Assembly: GCA_002373205.1 (NCBI GenBank)
Contig: DFJV01000124.1
Coordinates: 1 to 30,837 of the forward strand
Direction of reading: 5' to 3'
Length of the DNA: 30,837 bases
Origin: Treponema sp. UBA3662
Lineage (GTDB): Bacteria > Spirochaetota > Spirochaetia > Treponematales > Treponemataceae
A model generated the notes under the pieces. That model saw only the letters and a program-made list of their open reading frames with translations, did not search any database and was not told where the DNA came from. Shown piece after piece: positions 6,966-14,170 of this stretch (its first letter is position 1; every line of letters begins with the position of its first letter). A program made the translations under genes and the position numbers.

Positions 6966-8378
6966 TTAATCATAATCATACATAAGCGATAAAAGACTTT
7001 TTAAAGCCCCCAGTATTCGCGCATAATTACCAGAATCATTATAGGGGCCATAGCAAGTCATTGTTTGAGACTCGAAAGTCAAAGGACTTTCAACATACAA
7101 TCTTGAAATATAACAAGTACCCGCATCACCTACTTTCGTCAATTTTAACGTCAAATCGGCTTTCATGGCTACAACACCATTTGCTTTAATTTCCTGATGC
7201 AATTTTAATTCATCTTTAGAATAATTTACAACAACGGATGTAGTCGGTTTGGGATTGTAAAACAAATCACATATTGTCAAATTTGAACCATATAAATAAT
7301 CCGTAAGTAAAACTACAGAATTACCCATCCATCTTGGAACTTTTTTCATAAAAGCTTGCTTATTTTTTAGCTTTATCTCCGCATTTGTAAGTCGACCGCG
7401 ACCCGCTGCCTGATTTGCCTTACGTTCCTTTTCAACTTCCGTATTCGTAAGGTATCCCCGACCAGCAGAATCATTTCTCTTGCGTTCTTTTTCAACTTCT
7501 GCATTAGTCAATCTTCCAAGACCAGCCCTTTCATTTGTTCTTCGCTCTTCATCAAATTTTATTGCCAACTCCGCATTTGTAATTCGACCAAATCCTGCTG
7601 CCTCGTTTTCCGCGCGTTCATCTTCCTGTTTTCTTGACAGTTCTGCGTTAGTAATTCTTCCATTTCCCGCAACTTCATTTGCCTTGCGTTCTTCTTCAAC
7701 TTCTGCATTTGTCAATTTTCCAAGACCAGCTTTTTCATTTGTTTTTCGCTCTTCATCAAGTTTTATTAATAATTCTGCATTGGTAATCCGACCATAGCCT
7801 ATTGCTTCATTTGCATCGCGTTCTTTTTCCTGCTGTAAGAGAATCTCCAAGCCTTCACAGAAAATTATAAAAATATAATCCTTCTTTCCTGCATCATTAA
7901 GAATAATGCAATCCACACATATAGGTGATTCTGACACCTCTGGTATTTTATTCAGTATTGTGTTCAAGTCATCATGAACACTATTTTCACTATATCCTAT
8001 GTTTTTCCCCGAATAGATAGCGTCTTTGGGGAAAAGTTTTCTTAAAATTATTGAAGAGTCATCAAAAATACAATTGGACAGTTTTTTCAGTTCTTCCACA
8101 TTACGCAGCTTAGAATTTTCAGGAATTGTTATGGAAAGGCACTGTCCCTTATGCTTTTTTAATAATTTTTCAAAATCCTCCAAGGAATTAAACTCATAAA
8201 GTTTTCTCTTCTTCTCTGCCTTTTCCAATCTAGCATTGGCTTTATCTGACAAGGATCCGTCTTCGTTACACTCGCTAGCCTTTACTTCATATTTGAAAAA
8301 AGCAACGGTATTTGCATCGGCAAAGGAAAGTGCCATTGCAAAAAACATAGCAATCAATAAAACAAGTTTTCTTTTCAT
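6966..8378 (-). CDS. exported protein with seven helix-turn (NExAGxGRxTNAE) repeats
   Basis: A 470-residue protein with an N-terminal signal peptide (MKRKLVLLIA..., cleavage near SFA-DA, residues 20-22), so it is periplasmic or surface-exposed. Residues about 23-180 form an N-terminal domain with several cysteines (CIFDD, CVDCIIL). Residues 186-341 are seven tandem copies of a 20- or 24-residue unit with consensus ER-x-x-NE-x-AG-x-GR-[IL]-TNAE-[LV]. Residues 345-470 form a C-terminal beta-rich domain (VVLLTDYLYG, MKADLTLKLTKV, CYISRLYVESPL). I recognise no family. AGGAAGG six bases upstream fixes the start. It lies downstream of the SUMF1-like gene, which carries three copies of the same repeat. 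The DNA is AT-rich relative to most of the window. Confidence 0.8.
   Translation of the reverse strand: MKRKLVLLIAMFFAMALSFADANTVAFFKYEVKASECNEDGSLSDKANARLEKAEKKRKLYEFNSLEDFEKLLKKHKGQCLSITIPENSKLRNVEELKKLSNCIFDDSSIILRKLFPKDAIYSGKNIGYSENSVHDDLNTILNKIPEVSESPICVDCIILNDAGKKDYIFIIFCEGLEILLQQEKERDANEAIGYGRITNAELLIKLDEERKTNEKAGLGKLTNAEVEEERKANEVAGNGRITNAELSRKQEDERAENEAAGFGRITNAELAIKFDEERRTNERAGLGRLTNAEVEKERKRNDSAGRGYLTNTEVEKERKANQAAGRGRLTNAEIKLKNKQAFMKKVPRWMGNSVVLLTDYLYGSNLTICDLFYNPKPTTSVVVNYSKDELKLHQEIKANGVVAMKADLTLKLTKVGDAGTCYISRLYVESPLTFESQTMTCYGPYNDSGNYARILGALKSLLSLMYDYD
7356..7823 (-). repeat. coding repeat array: seven NExAGxGRxTNAE units
   Basis: Unit lengths run 24, 20, 24, 24, 20, 20 and a last one. 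Units ending NAEL are 24 residues long; units ending NAEV are 20. The DNA copies are diverged, so the array is old and kept at protein level. Confidence 0.8.
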
Positions 8379-8414
8379 TTGAACCTTCCTATATAAATCT
8401 TGTAAAATATCATT

Positions 8415-8431
8415 ACCGGCAAAACACCGGT
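8415..8431 (-). terminator. weak hairpin between the two repeat-protein genes
   Basis: ACCGG / CCGGT stem (8415-8419, 8427-8431) with a seven-base loop, 20 bases after the SUMF1-like gene. No T-run follows, so it may be only an attenuator or chance. Confidence 0.25.
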
Positions 8432-8450
8432 AAATCCAACCCTTTCACAT

Positions 8451-9701
8451 TCAGAACAAATACCCGCCGTAGCACCAACCTGCCAACCCCTGTTCAATTG
8501 GCTTTCCGTCACGGTCTTTCGCATCGGCCTGAACTTCTACTTTTACCCAGTTAGAAACTATTCCGTCTATTGTTTCGCTTTTGCCCAGTTCCAAGATTTT
8601 CACCTTTGTACCGGCTTGCATTATGGTAAGAACGTTTGACGAGGTTGCTTCCGAAGAGCGGAGCTTTAGGTTTGCTTCTGCGGTCATTGCCTTGTTTGGA
8701 GCTATGCTTACAGGAGCTGAGCGGACTATACGGAAACCTATGACAGCCCCATCTGACGATGCATAAGTAGATCCCAAAGCATCTATCCAAGAAAGCTCAT
8801 GGCAATTGTCAACAGCATCAGTTTGATCATTGAAAATAGCTCCGCAGAAAATAAGCCTCCAACACCACTCTTCTACGTTTCCGCTCATGTCATACAGGCC
8901 CAATTCATTCGACAATTTTGTTGCAACATCCCCAGGCCCCGAAGAACCATAAGAAATTGACCATGCCACCTCATCAAAATTGTTGCTACCGCTGTATTTG
9001 TAGCCTTTACTTTTTACCCCACCCATTGCAGCCCATCTCCATTCAGATTCCGTAGGCAATCTCCATCCGTCCGTATTTTTGTCCCACGTCCATTTTCCAG
9101 AGGAATCCTTTGAGTAGCAGGGAGTAAGACCATCCTTTTTGCTAAGGGCATTACAAAATTCAACGGCATTATACCAAGAAAGTCTTTCCACAGGTTTATT
9201 GGCTCCTTTGTACCTTGAAGGATTTTTGCCCATTATACTTTCATAAAGCTTTTGTGTTACTTCTGTCTTTCCGATTATAAATGGGGCCACAGCCGCCACT
9301 TTGCGGTCTGTCACAAGTTTATATTGCTCTCCCCAGCTCAGACATTCAATATTTGTTTTTTCAAATTCATAAGTTTTGCCATCCACAAAAACATATCCTT
9401 CAGGAACTTTCCGCGGATTTAATGGCATGGCATCAATTTCCGCATTGGTATACCGTCCCTGTCCCGCAGCATCATTTTCCGAGCGTTCCTTTTCAACTTC
9501 CGCATTGCAAATTCTGCCTAGACCTGCCGCCTCGTTTTGACTGCGCTCATTTTCAAGCTCTTCATTGGTCAGCTTTCCAAAACCAGCCTGCTCATTGGCT
9601 TTTCGTTCAGCATCCAATTTCCACCCTTTGCAGGAACTTACATTAAAAGAAAGTGCCAATGCAAACAAAACAAGACAAACCGTAACAACATTTCTCTTCA
9701 T
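8451..9701 (-). CDS. SUMF1/FGE-like lipoprotein with helix-turn repeats and SH3-like domain
   Basis: A 416-residue lipoprotein (signal MKRNVVTV..., lipobox NVSSC, Cys24). Order of parts: three 20-residue NExAGxGRxTNAE units (32-91); a formylglycine-generating-enzyme/SUMF1 type domain (about 101-328) with IGKTEVTQKLYESIMGKNPS, NKPVERLSWYNAVEFCNALS, GWRLPTESEWRWAA, LYDMSGNVEEWCW and GFRIVR; and a bacterial SH3-like domain (341-416) ending GLAGWCYGGYLF. The cysteine pair of true formylglycine-generating enzymes is not seen, so a binding or structural role is more likely than sulfatase maturation. GGAGG nine bases before the ATG supports the start. It is probably the first gene of the 5645-9701 run. 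Confidence 0.88.
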   Translation of the reverse strand: MKRNVVTVCLVLFALALSFNVSSCKGWKLDAERKANEQAGFGKLTNEELENERSQNEAAGLGRICNAEVEKERSENDAAGQGRYTNAEIDAMPLNPRKVPEGYVFVDGKTYEFEKTNIECLSWGEQYKLVTDRKVAAVAPFIIGKTEVTQKLYESIMGKNPSRYKGANKPVERLSWYNAVEFCNALSKKDGLTPCYSKDSSGKWTWDKNTDGWRLPTESEWRWAAMGGVKSKGYKYSGSNNFDEVAWSISYGSSGPGDVATKLSNELGLYDMSGNVEEWCWRLIFCGAIFNDQTDAVDNCHELSWIDALGSTYASSDGAVIGFRIVRSAPVSIAPNKAMTAEANLKLRSSEATSSNVLTIMQAGTKVKILELGKSETIDGIVSNWVKVEVQADAKDRDGKPIEQGLAGWCYGGYLF

Positions 9702-9832
9702 ATTAACCGTCCTCCAACTAGTTTTGCTCTAATTCTAGCAGTCCACTCTATCATTCTATGCGAGAGTCAATATTTTTTTTTCAAATGCTTATTTTTCAAT
9801 AAAACTTAACCTTCACGACAAAGTTCTATTTC

Positions 9833-9907
9833 AATTACAAAACATTTTATGTGTATTTACACATATATTAAATCCAATTACACATAAAGTCAAGTTTCAA
9901 TTACACA
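9833..9907. promoter_or_regulatory. four phased TTACACA-like sites, likely XRE operators
   Basis: Related sites AATTACA (9833), ATTTACACAT (9855), AATTACACAT (9876) and AATTACACA (9899) start 22, 21 and 23 bp apart, about two helical turns, so they share one face of the DNA. The second belongs to a palindrome ATGTGTA-TT-TACACAT (9849-9864). They end 19 bp before the XRE gene. This suggests autoregulation, and possibly control of the divergent SUMF1-like gene. Confidence 0.6.
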
Positions 9908-9926
9908 GGTTTTGTATGTTTGAATT

Positions 9927-10280
9927 ATGGAAGAAAAGCACAGACTGTTTAGGGAAAGGCTTTTGGACGAACTGAACTATCAGGGAATTTCCAAGCTGGA
10001 TTTTGCAAAGAAGGTCGGGATAAGCATAAATACGCTCAACATGTACTTGTACCGCGGGTCAATTCCTGCTGCAGACATTGCGGTAAAAATGGCCCAAGCC
10101 CTGAACACAACAGCAGAATATCTTGTTACGGGAAGGGATTCTTCAACCCCACCTTCAAAGTCCGGGGTAAAGTCTGACTGGCAAAAGAAAGAAATTACGC
10201 ACATAATCAGCACACTGACGGAGCAGCAGCTTGAAAGCTTTCTTGCCATTGCGCGTGCTTACAAGGCGGGTGTTTCCTAA
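9927..10280 (+). CDS. XRE-family helix-turn-helix regulator
   Basis: A 117-residue protein with an N-terminal lambda-repressor-like HTH domain (residues about 8-68): FRERLLDELNYQGISKLDFAKKVGISINTLNMYLYRG, then IPAADIAVKMAQALNTTAEYLVTG. The C-terminal part (residues 70-117) is a short linker plus a helical tail (ITHIISTLTEQQLESFLAIARAYKAG), perhaps for dimerisation. No protease or metabolite domain is present. No Shine-Dalgarno is visible, and TATGTT at 9915-9920 could act as a -10, so the mRNA may be leaderless. The gene is divergent from the envelope gene run and preceded by phased repeat sites it may bind. Confidence 0.9.
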   Translation: MEEKHRLFRERLLDELNYQGISKLDFAKKVGISINTLNMYLYRGSIPAADIAVKMAQALNTTAEYLVTGRDSSTPPSKSGVKSDWQKKEITHIISTLTEQQLESFLAIARAYKAGVS

Positions 10281-10305
10281 AATTTTCCTAGGTAGAGAAA
10301 TGTCA

Positions 10306-10370
10306 TTTTTTCGGCGTTTTGTAAAGAATTTTTTCGGCGTTTTGTAAGAAAATTTTTCGGCGTTTTGTAA
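10306..10370. repeat. three tandem 23-bp repeats
   Basis: TTTTTTCGGCGTTTTGTAA occurs at 10306-10324, 10329-10347 and (one T shorter) 10353-10370, with an exact 23-bp period. On the minus strand each reads TTACAAAACGCCG, and TTACAAAAC also occurs at 9835-9843 in the XRE upstream region. It lies between convergent genes just after the XRE stop. Confidence 0.85.
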
Positions 10371-10394
10371 ATCTTACGCACATCCCCAGCCAAT

Positions 10395-10431
10395 AAAAAA
10401 AATCCGCCCCAGAAGAAAACATCCGGAGCGG
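10395..10431 (-). terminator. rho-independent terminator of sstT
   Basis: Read on the minus strand: stem CCGCTCCGGA / TCTGGGGCGG (two G-T pairs) with an 8-base loop, followed by eight T bases. It lies 32 bp after the sstT stop. Confidence 0.85.
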
Positions 10432-10462
10432 CATACAGAACATCATGCAAGCAGCAGTAAAA

Positions 10463-11716
10463 TCACTTTGCAAGGAAGTCCGGCAAGGGCTTGCCTTGTT
10501 TTTTCCAGGCACGATATTCTGCGGTGGCGGTAAAGAGTACGTCGCCTGCGGAATTGAGGGCGGTTTCAAGGCTGTCCTGAACAACGCCGATTATAAAGCC
10601 AACTCCTACAACCTGCATTGCAGCATCGTTGGAAATTCCAAAGAGTGAACAGGCAAGGGGAATCAAAAGCAGGGAACCTCCTGCAACGCCGGATGCACCG
10701 CAAGCACCCAAAGTGGCAAGTACGCAGAGGATGAGCGCGGTTGGAATGTCCACAACAATGCCCAGGGTATGGGCAGCAGCCAGTGTCATGATTGCAATCG
10801 TAATTGCAGCGCCGTCCATGTTGATTGTTGCCCCAAGCGGAATGGAAACAGAATACATTTCCTTGTCCAGGCCAAGCTCTTCGCAAAGTTCCATGTTCAC
10901 AGGAATGTTGGCGGCGGAACTGCGGGTAAAGAAAGCCGTAATGCCGCTCTGCTTTAGGCATCTCCACACCAGAGGATAAGGGTTGCACTTTAGCGTAATG
11001 GCAACGATGAGGGGAGATACCACAAGTGCCATAAAGAGCATTGAGCCTACAAGAACTGCAAGCAGTGTTCCGTAATTCTTGAATATGCCCATGCCGTTTG
11101 AAGAAACCGTCGTAAAGACAAGCCCCATTATTCCAAAGGGAGCAAGGTTTATAATCCAGCGCACAACTTTGGAAAGCCCTTCCGCAAAATCATTGAGCAT
11201 CTGCTTTGTGCCCTCACCTGCAAGGGACTTTAGCGCAAGGCCAAAAATACATGCCCATACAAGAATGCCAATGTAGTTGGCACGGGCAAGGGCATCAATG
11301 GGATTTGAAACAGCATTTATAAGAAGGTTCTTTAGCACCTGTCCAATTCCGGCCGGAGCTGAATCAGCGGAAGCTTCATTTGCAAGGGCAATCGTCTGCG
11401 GAAAAATAAAGCTTGCCGCAACAGCAATCAGGGAAGCAAGCAAAGTGCTAACCATATAAAGCACAAGTACCGTTCCAAAGCGGCGGTCAAGTTTTGTTCC
11501 ACCCTTGGCAAGTGAACTTGTAACAAGGGCAAAGACCAGCACCGGGGCAACAGCCTTGAGCGCACCAACAAAAGTGTCGCCAAAAATACCAATCCATTCC
11601 TGAGAGGGAATGACAACTCCGAGCAGCGCACCAATGACAATGCCAATAAAAATGCGCAGGATAAGGCTTGTGCTGTTGTAACATGCAACAAGCTTGGAAA
11701 GCATATTGTTTTTCAT
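10463..11716 (-). CDS. sstT: serine/threonine:sodium symporter SstT
   Basis: A 417-residue inner-membrane transporter of the dicarboxylate/amino acid:cation symporter (DAACS) family; the length matches E. coli SstT (about 414). It has around eight hydrophobic segments. Diagnostic stretches are the serine-rich hairpin FFTRSSAANIPVN, the sodium/substrate motif PLGATINMDGAAIT, and the ATLGACGASGVAGGSLLLIPLA hairpin region. These fit SstT better than glutamate or C4-dicarboxylate members. Role: sodium-driven uptake of serine and threonine. The gene is monocistronic, with a strong terminator downstream. The ribosome binding site is weak; an ATG five codons on is an alternative start. Confidence 0.93.
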   Translation of the reverse strand: MKNNMLSKLVACYNSTSLILRIFIGIVIGALLGVVIPSQEWIGIFGDTFVGALKAVAPVLVFALVTSSLAKGGTKLDRRFGTVLVLYMVSTLLASLIAVAASFIFPQTIALANEASADSAPAGIGQVLKNLLINAVSNPIDALARANYIGILVWACIFGLALKSLAGEGTKQMLNDFAEGLSKVVRWIINLAPFGIMGLVFTTVSSNGMGIFKNYGTLLAVLVGSMLFMALVVSPLIVAITLKCNPYPLVWRCLKQSGITAFFTRSSAANIPVNMELCEELGLDKEMYSVSIPLGATINMDGAAITIAIMTLAAAHTLGIVVDIPTALILCVLATLGACGASGVAGGSLLLIPLACSLFGISNDAAMQVVGVGFIIGVVQDSLETALNSAGDVLFTATAEYRAWKKQGKPLPDFLAK

Positions 11717-11763
11717 ATTTTCATTCTAACCTATTTTATTGCATCTTGCAAATTTTCAGGAAA

Positions 11764-11963
11764 CCTACGCCGCCATGGAGGGGCGCACGAAGTGCGTTGC
11801 CGTTGGGTGAGCTTGTCGAACCCCGGCAATGGAGCGGGAAGGGACCCGCGGAACCCCGGAACGGCGGTGGCGCAAAGGCATATTCGGTCGAATTAGCAGA
11901 AGCCTGAATTGGTAGAGCAAGAAGGACTTCGTCCTAAAGACTTCGTCCTAAGAACTTCGTCCA
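11764..11963 (-). repeat. GC-rich mosaic repeat, copy R3, with ACTTCGTCCTAA repeats
   Basis: In inverse orientation relative to R1: CCTACGCCGCC, then GGAACCCCGGAACGG, TGGCGCAAAGGCATATTCGG and TCGAATTAGC. Internal hairpins include CGCAC/GTGCG and GCGGG/CCCGC. It also contains GGTGAGCTTGTCGAACC. The right end has three ACTTCGTCC units with a 14-bp period (11926-11963), themselves able to form GGAC/GTCC hairpins. It fills most of the 325-bp gap after sstT. Confidence 0.72.
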
Positions 11964-12003
11964 TAAGAGTCCCATCAAAAAAAAGAAAGGACAAAAAAGC
12001 CAA

Positions 12004-12032
12004 TTGCCATATTATTTTCAGAATGATATAAT
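12004..12032 (+). promoter_or_regulatory. near-consensus sigma70 promoter
   Basis: TTGCCA (12004-12009), 17-bp spacer, TATAAT (12027-12032). The expected start of transcription is about 12039, while the ATG is at 12042, so the mRNA would be leaderless or nearly so. Confidence 0.8.
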
Positions 12033-12041
12033 AGAAAAAAA

Positions 12042-12761
12042 ATGAAGTTAAAGTTTTTCCTTTTGCAAGCAGTTTTACTTCTTTCTCCAGCCCTGCTTTT
12101 TGCCCAGGCACAGAACGACACGCAGCCTACGCACAGCGTTTTTATGACACCCATCTACAACACGGGAAACGGCTTTGACCCCTACCAGCTGGCATTTGAA
12201 TTTGGCTACACCTACGAGTCGGAAAAGGCAACGGCTCTGGCAGCAGGATTTTTGGGAGAAGAAGACTACCAGTTTACAGCCCAGGGCATCTGGTGGCCAT
12301 TCAGGTGGAGCAAAGGCCGCATGGGTCTTGGGGCAAAATACAACTTTACCTACTTTCAGGAACTTAGCATAACCAACAACATACTTGCAGGCTTTTGGCT
12401 GGAAACCCAACCCGTAAGCTGGTTCAGCCTAAAGGTGAATACAGTATCGCTCTACAAGATGCGCACAATATTTGCAATCCGCGACACAAACCCGGTGCTC
12501 ACAAACTTAACCATGGGCTTTGACCTTTCCCTGCATTTCTATCCATTTTACTGGTATGAATTCTACACAGCAATCAGGACTCACGAGCTTTTCCGCTACA
12601 ACCTGCTTGGCTCCCCCGCCCTTTGTGCCGGAAGCGTATTCCACTTGAGCGCACTTCAGGAATTAGGTGCAGAGGCAAGGGTTAGGTACACGGACTTCTT
12701 TACAAATTCCGCCATGTTTGATTCCTGCGAATTTGCATTAAGGCTAAGGTGGTTCTTTTGA
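12042..12761 (+). CDS. exported beta-barrel-like outer-membrane protein
   Basis: A 239-residue protein with a cleavable signal peptide (MKLKFFLLQAVLLLSPALLFA, cleavage before QAQ). The mature part is a run of aromatic, alternating segments typical of an outer-membrane beta-barrel (YQLAFEFGYTYES, ALAAGFLGEEDYQFTAQGIWWPF, MGLGAKYNFTYFQEL, FWLETQPVSWFSLKV) and ends in FALRLRWFF, a C-terminal phenylalanine strand as recognised by the BAM complex. No named family. No ribosome binding site precedes the ATG; the strong promoter lies ten bases upstream of it. The stop overlaps the start of the metallophosphoesterase gene, so the two form an operon. Confidence 0.8.
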   Translation: MKLKFFLLQAVLLLSPALLFAQAQNDTQPTHSVFMTPIYNTGNGFDPYQLAFEFGYTYESEKATALAAGFLGEEDYQFTAQGIWWPFRWSKGRMGLGAKYNFTYFQELSITNNILAGFWLETQPVSWFSLKVNTVSLYKMRTIFAIRDTNPVLTNLTMGFDLSLHFYPFYWYEFYTAIRTHELFRYNLLGSPALCAGSVFHLSALQELGAEARVRYTDFFTNSAMFDSCEFALRLRWFF

Positions 12762-13630
12762 AAAAGTTCATTTCTTTTTTTAGCCGCATATTTATACTTC
12801 TCACCGCACTTGAACTCACGTCCTGCGGTTACGGTGCGTTTGAACTCTTCCACCACGGAGACTTTGTGGACGAACGCGCCGACCAGATGAAGGAACTTTA
12901 CCAGGGGCGCGTAGGCCCAACTTTTGCTTCTCTTTCGGGAACATACACTTTCGTTATTTTTACGGATCCCCACTACGGAAGCCAGCGCGCAGAAAACATA
13001 GACGAAGATGAATTCCTTGAATGGATGGACGGCCTTCCCGCAGACCAAAGCCCAAAATTCTGCGTCTGTCTTGGAGACATTGCAGAGCGCGGTGAACGCA
13101 AGGAATTCCTTAAGTACTGCGACTTTGTTGAAAAAATAGAAAGCCGGGGAATACCTGTGCTGAACATCGTAGGAAACCACGACCTTTTTAATTCAGGCTG
13201 GGACGATTTTTCTGACCTATGCTTTCCCTACACTTCATTCTACCGCTTTAAAAGCTCCGCATTCAGCTACTACGCACTGGACACGGGAAGCGGCTCACTT
13301 GGGCCAAAGCAGTTCAAAAAACTAAAGAGTGCCATGCAAAGCGACCCCCGCCCAAAAATTGTGTTCTCACACTATCCCATATACGGAAGCGGCATGTACG
13401 GACTAAGCTACTACTGCCTGCAGAACGAAGAGGAATCCACCCGCGTCATAACCCTCTTTGAAAAGGAAGGCGTAACGGACGTTTACGCAGGCCACGTGCA
13501 CCACCACCAGAGCAAGGAACTTGGCGACTACACAGAACGCTGCTTTGACACTCTCTTTAACCAGGAATGGGCTCTTGTTACGGTAAACGAGGCAACTGGC
13601 AAAACCAGCACAAAAACAATACGAAAGTAA
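12758..13630 (+). CDS. metallophosphoesterase lipoprotein
   Basis: A 290-residue calcineurin-like metallophosphoesterase. Metal-binding motifs are in the usual order: TDPHYG (DxH), CLGDIAERG (GDxxxRG), VGNHD, SHYP and AGHVHHH (GHxH), so the two-metal site looks complete. It hydrolyses phosphoester bonds; the substrate is unknown. The N-terminus is a lipoprotein signal (lipobox ELTSC, Cys23), placing it outside the cytoplasm. The start is taken as TTG at 12758: AAGGTGG lies five bases upstream and the protein then begins MKKFISFF. The TTG overlaps the TGA of the upstream barrel gene (TTGA), a sign of translational coupling. A GTG three codons earlier is possible but less well placed. Confidence 0.88.
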   Translation: MKKFISFFSRIFILLTALELTSCGYGAFELFHHGDFVDERADQMKELYQGRVGPTFASLSGTYTFVIFTDPHYGSQRAENIDEDEFLEWMDGLPADQSPKFCVCLGDIAERGERKEFLKYCDFVEKIESRGIPVLNIVGNHDLFNSGWDDFSDLCFPYTSFYRFKSSAFSYYALDTGSGSLGPKQFKKLKSAMQSDPRPKIVFSHYPIYGSGMYGLSYYCLQNEEESTRVITLFEKEGVTDVYAGHVHHHQSKELGDYTERCFDTLFNQEWALVTVNEATGKTSTKTIRK

Positions 13631-13687
13631 TTTTTTTATGATTTTCTTTTTCTTTAATAAACACTGGACGGCATGACATCTTTTACC

Positions 13688-13928
13688 GTGTCCGTCTCTA
13701 CTGACCGGCCAGTCGCATTTGCACTTTTATCCAATTATTAAACAAGCAGCGCCATGGACGGCGCGTCATCTGGTAGCATAAAAAACAGGCAAGTTTTCGT
13801 AAGAAAACTTGCGGGTAAAAAATGCCAAGGAAGGCATTTTTTACCCGCTTTCCAGGGTTCCGCGGGTCCCTGCCCGCTCCATTACCGCACTGCGGTAACG
13901 GCTGCGCCGCCCTTACAATCGGGGGTAG
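13688..13928 (+). repeat. GC-rich mosaic repeat, copy R4, with inserted hairpins
   Basis: Same blocks as R1 and R2 (GTGTCCG at the left; GCTTTCCAGGGTTCCG, CTCCATTACCG, AACGGCTGCGCCGCCC, GGGGGTAGG at the right), but with extra hairpins inside: GCGCC/GGCGC (13749-13764), AAGTTTTC/GAAAACTT (13791-13810) and a perfect 16-bp stem GCGGGTAAAAAATGCC (13811-13826) with its complement at 13833-13848. The variable stems here are GCGGG/CCCGC (13862-13877) and TTACCGC/GCGGTAA (13882-13898). Confidence 0.75.
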
Positions 13929-14170
13929 GCGTAAAATCAAGTAACCCCGATTAGCTTCTCCGTCATTCCGGGCTCAGACCCGGAATCTGTGGAATCTGGC
14001 GGTTTGGACTTCTACAGCCCCTGAATCCACATTCGTAGCAAGTGCGTGCGAATGTGGCGTAGCAGTTCAGGGTGACGGGCACATGAGGCGGTCCCTGAGG
14101 TTCTCGAAGGGCCGGCACCACTTTGAAAACATGTTCCCTTCGACAGGCTCAGGGAACGGGCCACTCCAGT

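Noticed and set aside
8451..9701. true formylglycine-generating enzyme (sulfatase activation)
   Set aside because: The catalytic cysteine pair is not seen and no sulfatase is nearby; called SUMF1-like only.
10306..10370. possible CRISPR array from evenly spaced repeats
   Set aside because: Only three units, spacers of about four bases and no cas genes; these are plain tandem repeats.
10303..10584. 93-codon minus-strand frame across the 23-bp repeats
   Set aside because: It overlaps sstT out of frame and reads through the sstT terminator and the repeats; not a gene.
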